NCBI GenBank assembly: GCA_025363475.1
Contig: JANYDS010000068.1
Span: forward strand, 1-37,746
Reading direction: 5' to 3'
Length of the DNA stretch: 37,746 nt
Source of the DNA: Terriglobia bacterium
Lineage (GTDB): Bacteria > Acidobacteriota > Terriglobia > Bryobacterales > Bryobacteraceae
Part shown: positions 7,600 through 17,400 of the stretch, in pieces
Position numbering within the stretch: position 1 is the stretch's first letter
Layout of the letters: every line of letters starts with the position of its first letter
Program-made: the position numbers and the translations under genes
The notes under the pieces: generated by a model
What the model saw: only the letters and a program-made list of their open reading frames with translations
Databases searched by the model: none
What the model was told of the DNA's origin: nothing

Positions 7600-8396
7600 A
7601 GCTGTTTGCTGTCCTGATAGTTACCTTCACCTGCTTTGCGGAAACCCCGGACGCAACGGAAATCATGCGGCGCGTGGCCGGGAATCAAGACCGTGCCCAG
7701 ACAGCCCGAGCCGCCTGGGTCTATGACCAGAACGTGTTCGTCAGACTCCAGCGATCCGCTGGCGAACTCGCCCGCGAAGAAACCAGGGATTATGTCGTGG
7801 CCCCCACCGAAAAGGGAGCCGGTCGCAAGCTGATTCGCGTGGAAGGCAAAATCGGCGCAGGTAAAAAATCTATCCCATACACAACAGCCGGCTTTCGCAC
7901 CAAAAACGCGGATATAGACGGTGCGCTGGTTGAGGGTCTGGCGAAGGATATCAACTGGCGCAAAGATACGGTTGGCCCCATCTCATATCTGATGCCGCTG
8001 AGCGCCGAACACCAGAACCGATACACTTTCACGCTGGATGGCGAAGAGCAGTACCAGGGCTTCGACGTCTGGCGAATCCGGTTTCGCCAAAGTGATGGCG
8101 AGGACAACTGGAGCGGTGAACTTCTGGTAGAGAAGAACGAGTTCCAGCCTTTGGTGCTGACGTCGCACTGGGATTCAAAAGTCCCGGTGGCAGTCACCAT
8201 GGCGCTTGGTGTCAGCGTGAAGCAGGTGGGCGGCAAAATCACCTGGCAGCGCGCCGAAAAAGACGTCTGGTTCCCGGCGGTCGCAGGCGGTGAAATGAAG
8301 CTGCGCGTGTTGTTCTTCTACGCACGCAACATCGCCTACCGGTCTGTCAGTTCCGCCTTCCGCAGGACGGACGTACAAGAGTTCCGTCGAGTATGA
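7596..8396 (+). CDS. Exported hypothetical protein, LolA/LolB-like barrel possible
   Basis: A 266-residue exported protein with a short signal peptide (MKLFAVLIVTFTCFAET). The mature start DATEIMRRVAGNQDRAQTAR is a pattern I associate with acidobacterial secreted proteins, followed by YVVAPTEKGAGRKLIRVEGK. Later segments (YQGFDVWRIRFRQSDGEDNW, GELLVEKNEFQPLVLTSHWD) suggest the antiparallel sheet of LolA-like carriers of lipid or lipoprotein, but there is no decisive motif. It is the last gene of the cassette; 22 nt later a convergent gene begins. A periplasmic or envelope role is likely; no reaction can be assigned. Confidence 0.6.
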   Translation: MKLFAVLIVTFTCFAETPDATEIMRRVAGNQDRAQTARAAWVYDQNVFVRLQRSAGELAREETRDYVVAPTEKGAGRKLIRVEGKIGAGKKSIPYTTAGFRTKNADIDGALVEGLAKDINWRKDTVGPISYLMPLSAEHQNRYTFTLDGEEQYQGFDVWRIRFRQSDGEDNWSGELLVEKNEFQPLVLTSHWDSKVPVAVTMALGVSVKQVGGKITWQRAEKDVWFPAVAGGEMKLRVLFFYARNIAYRSVSSAFRRTDVQEFRRV

Positions 8397-8418
8397 GACT
8401 ATCGGGCCAAAGTAGAAA

Positions 8419-9339
8419 CTACTTCGAGCAGATCATTGTAACGAACCTTCCGTCTGCCGCCGGAACCTCGCCCACAATCTTCAATCCCGCATGTTCCGCC
8501 ACAATCCAGCGCAGCGCTTCCCGTGTGAACCGGTAGCGGAAGTTCAGGAAAATCCGTTCTCCACGCTCCACCTTAATTTCGCGGCCGCTGGCCACCATGG
8601 TTAAATCGCGGGCAGCCTGAAAGCGCCGGGTCATGATGTACAGCCCGGCCTTGCGGTCGTCCTGATTTTCGACGAACTTCAACTCACCATCTTCACGGCC
8701 CAGGCCGACACTCGCCAGCGGCGCAAAGACAAACGCCTTCTGCTCTTCGGAAGGCTCCAGCGTGCCGTCATCATCATGAATCCGCGCATCCACAATCAGA
8801 ATGTCGCCCTTGTGCATGCATGCCGCCACATGTTTCATCTGGTCGAGAGGGTCGAAGCCCGCCAGCGTATTGCCCACCATCAAAAACAAGCGGGGCGCTT
8901 CACTGACATCAGCCGCCAGCATTAAATGCACCGGGCTGGAAATATCGGCCTTCAGACCGAGGGTGTCGCAATCGTCGTCCTCCGCACCCGCACAGGCGAT
9001 CTCAAGCATGGTCTGGCTGGAATCCACCGGCACGTACCGCACTTCGCGTCCTGCAGCCAGCAGCGCCTTCAGAATCAGCCTGTCTTTGGATCCGTCACCG
9101 GCACCAAAACTGATCACCGGCACCTTACCGCCAAATGACTTCACCAGTTCGGTAGCCTTAGCCGCCAGCGCGTCCCAGGTGGGCTTTACACTTTCGTGCG
9201 ATTTCTCGCCCAGCTGTTTCCATGCGCGGACTGAGAGCGGTGTCCAGTAGAAGAATTTCTCCGGCAGATCCCGGGCTTCCATGGCCTCGGCAAACTCGTC
9301 TGCAATTTCCGCTTCAGTGAGTAGAACCTCAATTGTCAT
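8419..9339 (-). CDS. EgtD-like SAM-dependent methyltransferase
   Basis: The preferred start is the ATG at 9339, with GGAG 5-6 nt upstream, giving 306 residues; a longer open frame to 9414 lacks a ribosome site. The protein resembles the histidine-specific methyltransferase family (Methyltransf_33), whose best-known member, EgtD, makes trimethyl-histidine for ergothioneine. Visible: FGAGDGSKDRLIL (about 78-90) as the SAM-binding loop, RYVPVDSSQTMLEIA (101-115) as the acidic strand-2 region, and LMVGNTLAGFDP later. The usual EgtD N-terminus with the YDERGS motif is not seen, and no egtB or egtC lies nearby, so the substrate may differ. It is convergent with the sigma cassette. Confidence 0.65.
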   Translation of the reverse strand: MTIEVLLTEAEIADEFAEAMEARDLPEKFFYWTPLSVRAWKQLGEKSHESVKPTWDALAAKATELVKSFGGKVPVISFGAGDGSKDRLILKALLAAGREVRYVPVDSSQTMLEIACAGAEDDDCDTLGLKADISSPVHLMLAADVSEAPRLFLMVGNTLAGFDPLDQMKHVAACMHKGDILIVDARIHDDDGTLEPSEEQKAFVFAPLASVGLGREDGELKFVENQDDRKAGLYIMTRRFQAARDLTMVASGREIKVERGERIFLNFRYRFTREALRWIVAEHAGLKIVGEVPAADGRFVTMICSK

Positions 9340-9436
9340 TCTTCTCCAGCTTACTCCCCGCGCTACTCTATCGGGGGACTGGTCGAAATCGCAGGGCAGG
9401 GGATCAACGCACAAAAGTTTTCGTGCACACGCACAA

Positions 9437-9473
9437 AATCAGCGCAGGGCCATAAAGGTCCGCTGCGCTGATT
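9437..9473 (-). terminator. Rho-independent terminator of rpsT
   Basis: An 11-bp perfect stem (AATCAGCGCAG / CTGCGCTGATT) with a 15-nt loop is followed on the minus strand by a short T-run (TTTTG). It lies 27 nt after the rpsT stop. The long stem and position make a terminator likely, although the T-tract is short. Confidence 0.75.
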
Positions 9474-9499
9474 CGGTAAGGAATAAAAATGAGGAGTGT

Positions 9500-9778
9500 T
9501 TACTTCTGAACGTCGCCGGTCACGACTTTCACACGGTTGTGCATGCGGCTCTTATAGCGCGCCGCAGTACCCTGCTTGATGTAGCCTTTGCGAGCAGCTT
9601 TATCAACCAGCGAGAATGTCGCAGTCAGCACTTCGACCAGGTTCTTCGGCTCTTTCGCAGCCAGAGCCCGCCGCATGGTGCGGATCTGATGACGCAAACG
9701 CGTCCTTGCAAAACGATTAACTTCTGTGCGCCGTTCAGTCTGCCGGACGCGCTTCAGCGCGGAGTAGGTATTCGCCAT
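9500..9778 (-). CDS. rpsT: 30S ribosomal protein S20
   Basis: S20 is a small, basic primary binder of 16S rRNA in the 30S subunit. The 92-residue product has the standard length and sequence: [21 protein letters not shown] at the N-terminus, then alternating basic helices, with [22 protein letters not shown] (split around residues 57-78) as the conserved C-terminal signature. It stands alone, followed by its own terminator. The divergent response-regulator start is only 47 nt away, so promoters of the two genes must overlap each other or reach into the opposite coding sequences. Confidence 0.96.
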   Translation of the reverse strand: MANTYSALKRVRQTERRTEVNRFARTRLRHQIRTMRRALAAKEPKNLVEVLTATFSLVDKAARKGYIKQGTAARYKSRMHNRVKVVTGDVQK

Positions 9779-9825
9779 CTATGTATCTGATCCTCTGGAG
9801 TAAACTCGATCTTCAAGCTTAACAT

Positions 9826-10506
9826 ATGCGGATACTAGTGGCCGAAGACGAATCCGACATGTCCAGCGCCCTGCGGCAGGGTCTCGAAGAAGAGGGGCAC
9901 TCCGTGGTCTGCTCTTCCGATGGTCTGGACGCCCTTTCCCTCGCCCGCAGCTACGAATTCGACGCCATCATCCTTGATGTGATGCTGCCTGGCATGGATG
10001 GCTACGCGATAGCCCGGCAGTTGCGCCAAGCCAATTCCCTGGTCCCTATATTAATGCTGACCGCGCGGGACGCTGCTCCCGACATGGTGCGCGGTCTCGA
10101 TTCCGGGGCCGACGATTACCTGACCAAGCCCTTTAAATTTGAAGTTCTGCTGGCTCGCCTCCGGGCCATCAGTCGCCGGGGCGGCGGGTCAAGAAAACCT
10201 GTTTTCTCGGTGGGCGACTTGAGTCTTGACCCCTCTACCCGTCAGGTCAGCCGGGGTTCGCGGACGATCAGTTTGAGCCGGACAGAGTACGCCATCCTGG
10301 AACTATTGATGCGTCGCGCCGGGGGGGTGGTTACGCGGGAAGTAATGCTCGATTCCGTGTGGGGCTTCGACCAGAATGTGGAAGACAACACGATTCATGC
10401 CTTCGTCAGACTGCTGCGGCATAAGGTGGATCTGCCAAACGAAGCCAAATTGATCCACACGGTTCGCGGAATCGGCTACCGGCTGGCTGCGGAGTCGCAT
10501 GTTTAA
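9826..10506 (+). CDS. OmpR-family response regulator
   Basis: A 226-residue DNA-binding response regulator. The receiver domain (1-115) has the acidic pair E7/D8, the phospho-acceptor D51 in ILDVMLPGMDG, and the switch K101 in DYLTKPF. The C-terminal winged helix (about 130-222) has RTEYAILELLMRRAGGVV, the transactivation region and a TVRGIGYRL end. It overlaps the histidine kinase gene by 8 nt, and the kinase is followed by RND efflux genes, so it probably controls that pump. Similar arrangements (CusRS, BaeSR, AdeRS types) sense metals or toxic compounds, but the signal is not evident here. Confidence 0.93.
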   Translation: MRILVAEDESDMSSALRQGLEEEGHSVVCSSDGLDALSLARSYEFDAIILDVMLPGMDGYAIARQLRQANSLVPILMLTARDAAPDMVRGLDSGADDYLTKPFKFEVLLARLRAISRRGGGSRKPVFSVGDLSLDPSTRQVSRGSRTISLSRTEYAILELLMRRAGGVVTREVMLDSVWGFDQNVEDNTIHAFVRLLRHKVDLPNEAKLIHTVRGIGYRLAAESHV

Positions 10507-11839
10507 GAGTCAACCGATAAGACTCCGTCTGATGTTTTGGTATTCGCTCGCGCTGGCGACGGGCCTGCTGATCTTCGCATCCCTCATCTGGGCTGGCTTA
10601 CGGCATAACCTGCTGCAGGCACGGCAGGACGCTTTGCAACAGCGCGTGCAGGCACTCACCGGTTTTTTTCAGCATGAGGATACAGATGAATCTCTGGCGG
10701 CTCGTGCTGAAGAGTTCAGCCTGACCCTGCCTGCTGACACACGGATCGAATTGCGGAGCAACGCCGGTCTGTTGCTTTACGCTTCTCCGGCCCGGCCTTT
10801 GAAGCGCTTTCTCATCGCTAGCGGTGACTTGAACGCGCGCGATCAGGTCTGCCGGATGCGCATTCAGCTTTCACTCGACCCTGTGGATGAAATGCTGGAG
10901 CAACTTGCCCTGATCCTGGCGCTCTCAATTCCGCTGGTATTTCTTGTCGCGACCGGCGGCGGGTGGCTGCTCACTCGCCGCGCCCTCGCGCCAATTCAAA
11001 CTATGGCCGAAGCTGCCCGTTCCATCACCGCGAGCGACCTCACCATGAGAATTCCCGTCCCGCAGGCAAAAGATGAACTGCGCCTTCTCGCTGAAATGTG
11101 GAACGGAATGCTGGAACGGCTCGAAGCCAGCGTGTACCGCATCCGCAGATTCACGGCCGATGCGTCCCACGATTTGCGCACGCCGTTGTCAGCTGTTGCC
11201 GTGACAGCTGAAGTTGCGCTTCGCCGGCCCCGCGAGACCGCCGACTATCAGGAAGCGCTGCGGCGAATTCTTGGCCAGGCGGACCGTGCCACCGTACTGG
11301 TTTCAGACCTGCTGACTTTGGCGCGAGCTGATAGCGGCGACTCCCACCTGATGCCCGAAGTGCTTGACCTGTGTGCTCTGGTCCGCCGGGCTGGCGAAGG
11401 CCTGCTCCCCCTGGCGGAGGTAAAAAATCTGGCGCTGCATTTCGACCTGGCGTCGCAGCCGGTCTGGATACCCGCCGACCCTGCCGCGCTGGAACGTCTT
11501 GCCCTTATCCTGACGGAGAACGCCATCCAGAACACGATGGAAGGTCACGTGGTGCTTCGCGTGAGGGAAGGGGAAAATACGGCCGTGCTCGAAGCGGAAG
11601 ATACCGGATGCGGCATTGCCGGCAAGGATGCAGCGCATATTTTTGAGCGCTTTTACCGTGGGGATGAATCGCGCGGCAAATCCACCGGAGGTTCCGGCCT
11701 GGGCCTGGCCATCGCCAAATGGATTGCCGAGAGCCATGGCGGCACAATCACTTTTACGTCGAAAGAGGGTTTGGGAACGTGCTTTAGAGTCACGCTCCCC
11801 CTGGAGGGCGTCCGTCCACGTCCGCATCCGGTCCCCTGA
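10499..11839 (+). CDS. Sensor histidine kinase
   Basis: A 446-residue membrane kinase, partner of the upstream response regulator. Order: membrane helix 1 (about 12-32), a periplasmic sensor part of about 100 residues, helix 2 (about 135-158), HAMP (about 158-215), the dimerisation/phospho-acceptor domain with H224 in SHDLRTPLS, and the ATPase domain with E340/N341 (N box), D368 in EDTGCGI (G1) and GGSGLGLAI (G2). All catalytic boxes are intact. The start overlaps the regulator gene by 8 nt. The proline- and arginine-rich tail (VRPRPHPVP) is short and unremarkable. Efflux genes begin about 60 nt downstream. Confidence 0.93.
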   Translation: MFKSQPIRLRLMFWYSLALATGLLIFASLIWAGLRHNLLQARQDALQQRVQALTGFFQHEDTDESLAARAEEFSLTLPADTRIELRSNAGLLLYASPARPLKRFLIASGDLNARDQVCRMRIQLSLDPVDEMLEQLALILALSIPLVFLVATGGGWLLTRRALAPIQTMAEAARSITASDLTMRIPVPQAKDELRLLAEMWNGMLERLEASVYRIRRFTADASHDLRTPLSAVAVTAEVALRRPRETADYQEALRRILGQADRATVLVSDLLTLARADSGDSHLMPEVLDLCALVRRAGEGLLPLAEVKNLALHFDLASQPVWIPADPAALERLALILTENAIQNTMEGHVVLRVREGENTAVLEAEDTGCGIAGKDAAHIFERFYRGDESRGKSTGGSGLGLAIAKWIAESHGGTITFTSKEGLGTCFRVTLPLEGVRPRPHPVP

Positions 11840-11880
11840 CCGAATCGACGCTCAGTTTCAGATGTTTTTCAGAGAGTAAT

Positions 11881-11893
11881 GGTCCACTGGACC
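11881..11893. promoter_or_regulatory. Perfect 13-bp palindrome ahead of the efflux genes
   Basis: GGTCCACTGGACC is a perfect inverted repeat (6-bp arms around one base) in the gap between the kinase and the TolC-like gene, directly upstream of the ribosome site. It could be a protein-binding site or a small mRNA hairpin that modulates efflux-gene translation. It is seen directly; the function is a guess. Confidence 0.35.
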
Positions 11894-11907
11894 GAGGGGT
11901 GAATCGT

Positions 11908-13188
11908 TTGGTCAGTCGTATTTTCGCAGCGCTGGCATTGTTCGCTGTTTCCGTTTTTGCCCAGAATCAGCCACTGACTCTGCATGACGCAATTGAGCGG
12001 TCCCGCCAGTTCGGAACCCAGCTTCAGAGCGCCAGTCTGAACGTCGCCCTGGCGCGTGAAGACCGGGTGCAGGCCCGCGCGGCCACTTTGCCTTCCGTCA
12101 ATGTCCTGAATCAAGTGATTTACACACAGGGCAACGGCACGCCTACCGGAACCTTCGTCACCGCGAACGGGGTCCACTTGTACGACGAACAGGCAGGAGT
12201 TCATCAGGATTTACTGGCTCTGGTGCGGCACGGCGAAATCAACCGTGCCATGGCGGCTGAAGCTGTCGCCCGCGCTCGTGTTGAAGTGGCTGCCCGCGGA
12301 CTCAGGGCCGTGGTGGTGCAGAATTTTTACTCAATCACAACCGCGCAACGCCGGCTGGTCAACGCTCAAACCAGTCTTGACGAAGCAGCCCGGTTTGTTG
12401 ACCTCACGCAGAAACAGGAAGCAGGCGGTGAAGTGGCACGGGCGGATGTCGTGAAAGCCCGCATCACGCTGCAGCAGCGCCAGCGTGATCGCGAGGATGC
12501 TCTGCTCTTAATCGAAAAAGCCAAAATCGCGCTCGGCGTTCTGATCTTCCCCGATCTGCGCTCCGACTTCGCCATTGAGGATGATGTCCGGACTTCCACA
12601 CCGTTCCCGCTCTACCCCGAAGCCGAGAGCAAAGCTACCGTGTCCAGCCCCGATCTGAAAGCGGCTCGCGCAAGCGTGGAACAGGCCGGATATGAGGTAA
12701 AAGTCGCGCGGTATGCCTGGCTCCCCGCGCTCAATGTTGATGTATTTTACGGTCTGGGCAGCAATCAGTTTGCGTTCCGCAATGCGGATGACCAGCGCAA
12801 TCTCGGTTACGCAGGCCAGATCTCACTGAACATACCGGTGTGGAACTGGGGTGCGACCCGCAGCAAAATCAGGCAGGCTGAAATCCGTCGGCATCAGGCG
12901 GAACTCGACCTTACTTTCACGCAACGTGAACTCAAAGGCGCTCTGGCGCTGGCATACAAAGAGGCTCAAGTCGCGCAAGCCCAGCTGGACTCTTTACGGT
13001 CTTCAGCAGAGCTTTCCGCCGAGAGTCTGCGCCTGACCCTGCTTCGCTACCAGGCAGGCGAAGCCACTGCCCTCGAAGTAGTGGATGCACAAAACACGGT
13101 CACGCAGGCGCGCAACGCCTTCGATGACGGCCAAGTCCGCAGCCGGTTGGGCGCGGTGAATCTTCAGTTGCTCACGGGGACTTTCTAA
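11908..13188 (+). CDS. TolC-family outer-membrane efflux channel
   Basis: This is the outer-membrane component of a tripartite pump. Two starts are possible: GTG at 11899 and TTG at 11908. GAGGGG (11894-11899) overlaps the GTG but sits 8 nt before the TTG, so the TTG is preferred, giving 426 residues with a clean signal peptide (MVSRIFAALALFAVSVFAQN). Two TolC repeats follow, each with long coiled-coil helices, for example LTLRYQ-type segments (SLRLTLLRYQAGEATALEVV near the C-terminus, the typical OEP ending with a DAQNTVTQARNAF helix). It is 2 nt upstream of the adaptor gene and part of the regulator-kinase-channel-adaptor-pump operon. Confidence 0.88.
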   Translation: MVSRIFAALALFAVSVFAQNQPLTLHDAIERSRQFGTQLQSASLNVALAREDRVQARAATLPSVNVLNQVIYTQGNGTPTGTFVTANGVHLYDEQAGVHQDLLALVRHGEINRAMAAEAVARARVEVAARGLRAVVVQNFYSITTAQRRLVNAQTSLDEAARFVDLTQKQEAGGEVARADVVKARITLQQRQRDREDALLLIEKAKIALGVLIFPDLRSDFAIEDDVRTSTPFPLYPEAESKATVSSPDLKAARASVEQAGYEVKVARYAWLPALNVDVFYGLGSNQFAFRNADDQRNLGYAGQISLNIPVWNWGATRSKIRQAEIRRHQAELDLTFTQRELKGALALAYKEAQVAQAQLDSLRSSAELSAESLRLTLLRYQAGEATALEVVDAQNTVTQARNAFDDGQVRSRLGAVNLQLLTGTF

Positions 13189-13190
13189 AC

Positions 13191-14459
13191 ATGCTGAAAT
13201 CATCCGCAGTCGCACTCCTGCTGTCCGTCGTGTTTCTCACCGCCTGCGGTAAAGAGAAAGAAAAAGAAGCATCGGCAGGCGATTCCGCTGTCGTGGTGCA
13301 GACAGAAGCTGTTGTTCGCCGCCCCATCAATTTGCTGATTGAAGGCGATGCAGTGTTGTATCCGGTGGGGCAGGCCAGCGTGACTTCAAAGATCAGCGCC
13401 CCCATCCGCAGAATTCTGGTCAATCGCGGCGACCATGTAGCAGTTGGACAGTTGCTCGCTGAACTCGAAAGCCGCGATCTGGAAGCCACTGCGCAGGAAA
13501 CACATAGTCAGTACGATCAAGCCCAGGCATCACTCCAGACCACCACCGGCGCGACGGTTCCAGAGGATCGGGCCAAGGCCGAAGCCGACGTTCAGTCCAC
13601 GCAGCAGGCGCTCGAAGCAGCGAAGAAGGTTTACGAAAACCGCTCACAGCTGCAGAAGGAAGGGGCTCTCGCGCAGAAGCTGGTGGATGACGCCAAGGTT
13701 GCCATGGTGCTGGCACAGAGCCAGTACGATACTGCGCGGTCACACCTGAATGCAGTAAGCCGTGTGACCGGTACCGAACAGGTCAAGGGCGCGCAGGCTC
13801 AGGTGGCCGCGGCCAAAGCACATTACGACAGCGCAGCCGTTCAGGTGGCCTATTCGAAGGTGCTGAGTCCCATCAGCGGGGTGGTTTCTGACCGTCCCCT
13901 CTACCCTGGTGAAATGGCTGCCGCCGGAGCTTCCATCATCTCCATCGTCAACATTTCCCGCGTCGTCGCCCGCGCCAATATTCCCCTGAAACAGATGACG
14001 GCGATCAGGTCCGGCATGCCTGCCACCATTACCGGAGCTGAAGGAATTCTCAATGGCCGCGTCACAGTAGTCAGCCCCGCAGTGGACCCCAGCACCACCA
14101 CCGTGGAAGTGTGGGTGGAAGCGGAGAACCCGGGTGAACGAATGCGGCCCGGTGGCACCGTGCGTGTGGCGATTCGTGCCGATGTGATCCAATCCGCGCT
14201 GGTGATTCCCGCTGCAGCTTTGTTGAGCGCTGATGAAGGCGGTGAAAAAGTTCTCATCATGGGCGCCGATTCGAAAGTGCATTCAAGCAGAGTCAAGGTG
14301 GGCGTGCGTGAGGGTTCAAACGTTCAGATTTTGTCCGGGGCGAATGAGGGAGACAAAGTGGTGGTTTCGGGCGGCCTTGGGCTCGAAGACGGCGCTAAAG
14401 TAACCCTGAACGCGGGCGAGAAAAAGGACGCGGGCGAGAAAGCGGGCGAGAAGGAATGA
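13191..14459 (+). CDS. RND efflux periplasmic adaptor, lipoprotein
   Basis: The 422-residue adaptor (membrane fusion protein) links the RND pump to the TolC-like channel. The N-terminus carries a lipoprotein signal with lipobox LTAC (C19), so it should be anchored by lipid. Then come a lipoyl/barrel-sandwich half (TSKISAPIRRILVNRGDHVA), a long alpha-helical hairpin (about 95-215, rich in Q/A/E), the second lipoyl half with VLSPISGVVSDRPLYPGEMA, a beta-barrel domain and a membrane-proximal domain. The C-terminus is a lysine/glutamate repeat (GEKKDAGEKAGEKE). Its stop overlaps the pump gene by 4 nt. Substrate specificity cannot be read from it. Confidence 0.92.
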   Translation: MLKSSAVALLLSVVFLTACGKEKEKEASAGDSAVVVQTEAVVRRPINLLIEGDAVLYPVGQASVTSKISAPIRRILVNRGDHVAVGQLLAELESRDLEATAQETHSQYDQAQASLQTTTGATVPEDRAKAEADVQSTQQALEAAKKVYENRSQLQKEGALAQKLVDDAKVAMVLAQSQYDTARSHLNAVSRVTGTEQVKGAQAQVAAAKAHYDSAAVQVAYSKVLSPISGVVSDRPLYPGEMAAAGASIISIVNISRVVARANIPLKQMTAIRSGMPATITGAEGILNGRVTVVSPAVDPSTTTVEVWVEAENPGERMRPGGTVRVAIRADVIQSALVIPAAALLSADEGGEKVLIMGADSKVHSSRVKVGVREGSNVQILSGANEGDKVVVSGGLGLEDGAKVTLNAGEKKDAGEKAGEKE

Positions 14460-17400
14460 CCGAACCGGAGCACTGGACAGCCCGCTATTCGCGGCCCATT
14501 ATTTTCCTGGTCATCACGCTGGTTGCGATGGGCGCATACCTCGCGTATACGATCCCTGTAGCGGTTTTCCCTTCAACTGATTTTCCCCGTATCGTTGTTG
14601 GCGTAGATAACGGAGTCGCGCCCATTGATCAGATGCAGGTGACGACCACGCAGCCGATTGAAGAAGCGCTGAATGGTGTTCCGGGTCTGGAATCAGTTCG
14701 CTCCATCACCAGCCGGGGTTCGGCTGAAGTCAATCTGTTTTTTAGCTGGGGCGTCGATATGTTCCGCACGCTGGAATTTGTCAACGCGGCACTGGCACGT
14801 GTTCAGTCATCATTGCCTGCGACGGCCCGGCTCACTTCAAACCGCCTGACATTCGCGGCGTTCCCGATTCGCGGTTACAGTCTGACCTCAGACACCATTC
14901 CGCAGACGAAGCTATGGGAAATCGCTACCTACGGGATCAAGCCACGCCTCAATCGGGTGAACGGCGTTTCCATGATCGTGGTTCAGGGCGGGCAGGTTCC
15001 TGAGTTCCAGATCGAACCCGACCCCGCCAAACTGCTGCAGGCGCAGGTCACAGTCCCCTCGATTCTCGACGCTGTTTCGAAAAACAACATGATCGATTCG
15101 CCCGGCCTGCTGGAGAATAACCATCAGCTGGTTCTGGCTCTGGTGAGCGGCCAGACACGGACGCCCGAAGAGATCGCGAATATCGTCTTGAAGACCACAC
15201 CTGCGGGGATTCCGGTGCGGATTGGAGACGTTGCGACAGTCGGCCCGTCAGTCAAACCGGTTTACACGATTGTGACGGCCAACGGCAAGCCAGCCGTGCT
15301 GCTGAATCTCTTTCGCCAGCCGGACAGCAACACGGTGGCAGTGGCTGATGCTGTTGATCTGGAACTGAGCCAGATCCGCAAGACGCTGCCCGCAGGCGTG
15401 GTGCTGCAGACGTTTTATGACCAGTCCTCGCTCGTCAGAGACTCCATCTCGGCAGTGCGTGATGCCATCCTGATCGGCTTGGTTCTGGCTGCGATTATTC
15501 TGGTGATTTTCCTGCGCGACTGGGGCAGTTCGCTGGTCGCAGGCCTCGTTATTCCCGCGACGATAGCCATCACGATGATCGTGATGCGCATGCTTGGTGA
15601 AAGCTTCAACCTGATGACGCTTGGGGGTCTGGCTGCGGCAGTCGGTCTTGTGATTGACGATGCGATTGTCGTGGTAGAGAACATCGTTCTGCATCGTGAT
15701 TCCGGCCAGAGCCGTTCTGAAGCCATCCGCAGCGCCCTCAATGAAATCCGCGTACCTCTGGTGGGTTCCACCATCACGCCGATTGTGGTGTTCCTTCCGC
15801 TCATCACGATTACAGGTGTAACCGGTACATTCTTCCGCGCCCTCGCGCTCACCGTGGGCACTGCGCTCTTTACGTCGTTGCTGCTTGCACTTACCTGGAC
15901 GCCGGCCCTGAGTACTTATCTGCTGCGCCGCAAACCTGGTGCAAACGCCGGCACTGAGCACAAAGCGACACCGGGAGTTCAACACTATGCCAGGGCCTTG
16001 CGCTTCACCCTGGCGCATCCACTGGCGCTCGCGTTCGGTTGTCTTGTGCTGATCGGCGGCTCGTATTTTTGCTACAACTCACTCGGCAGCGATCTGCTGC
16101 CGGCAATGGACGAAGGCAACTTTATCCTTGACTATTTGACGCCCGCAGGCTCGTCTCTCACAGACACCAATGACATTCTTTTGGGCGTCGAAAAAATCAT
16201 CCTCGCCACGCCTGAAGTGGAAAGTGATTCGCGCCGCACGGGCCTGCAGTTAGGCCTCTCCGGCGTCACCGAAGCCAATCGCGGCGATTTTTCCGTCAAA
16301 CTCAAACGCGACCGTAAACGCCCCATCGATGAAGTAATTTCGGAAGTGCGCGCGAAGGTCAACAAACAATACCCGCAGCTCGACGTCGAATTCATCCAGA
16401 CCTTGCAGGACATGATCGGCGATCTTTCCAACTCGCCCGAGCCCATCGAAATCAAACTCTTCGCCCAGGACTATACACTATTGAAAGACTGGGCTCCGCG
16501 CATCGCCGAACGCATCAAGAAGATTGAAGGCGTTGCCGACGTAAAGAACGGTATCGAGAACACCATCAGCGGCCCTGCGCTGGTAATGACCGTGAACCCT
16601 GCTGTTGCGGCACGTGCGGGCTTTACCGCGCAGGAAGTGGAACTGGACGCCAGCGCTATTTTGCAGGGTGAACCGGCAACGCCGCCGGTGGTTGTCAACG
16701 GGCGCAGCTACGGCATCCGCGTACGCTTTCCTGAGAACACCCGCAGTTCGCTCGAACAGATCCGCAACACCCTCATCACCAGCAGCAGTACGGGCAAAAC
16801 AGCGAGTCTGGGTTCAGTTGCTGCGTTCACTGATGAAGCCGGCCAGACGGAAGTTCGACGTGAAAACCTGCAGCGTTATCTTGCCGTGACGGGGCGGTTT
16901 GAAGGCGTCAGTCTGGGCGAAGGTATGGGCAAAGTGCAGGCTGCCGTCGCGCAGATGAACTTACCGTCGGCGATTCGTATTTCCTATGGCGGCACGTTTG
17001 AAGAACAGCAGAAATCTTTCCGCGACCTGGCCCTGGTGCTGGCGCTGGCCATCGTTCTGGTGTTCATTGTGCTGCTGTTTGAGTTCCGCAATTTCGCTGC
17101 GCCGCTGGCAATTCTTTCCGCCGCGATCCTCTCGACGTCGGGGGTGTTTCTCGCACTGCTGGTTACGAAAACCACTTTCAATATCTCTTCGTTCATGGGT
17201 CTGATTATGGTGATCGGCATTGTGGCGAAGAACGGCATTCTGCTGCTTGATGCGGACCAGCGTTTCCGCGCGGATGGAGCCACTGCACTTGACGCAATGA
17301 TTGAAGCCGGTGAGCGAAGACTGCGCCCCATCCTGATGACCGCACTGGCGACTGTCGCAGGTATGATTCCGTTGTCGCTGGCACTCGGGGCCGGTTCGCA

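Noticed and set aside
15248-16018. Minus-strand frame of about 256 codons opposite the RND pump
   Set aside because: Its composition (rich in H, R, Q, N) is typical of an antisense shadow, and the pump gene on the other strand is certain.
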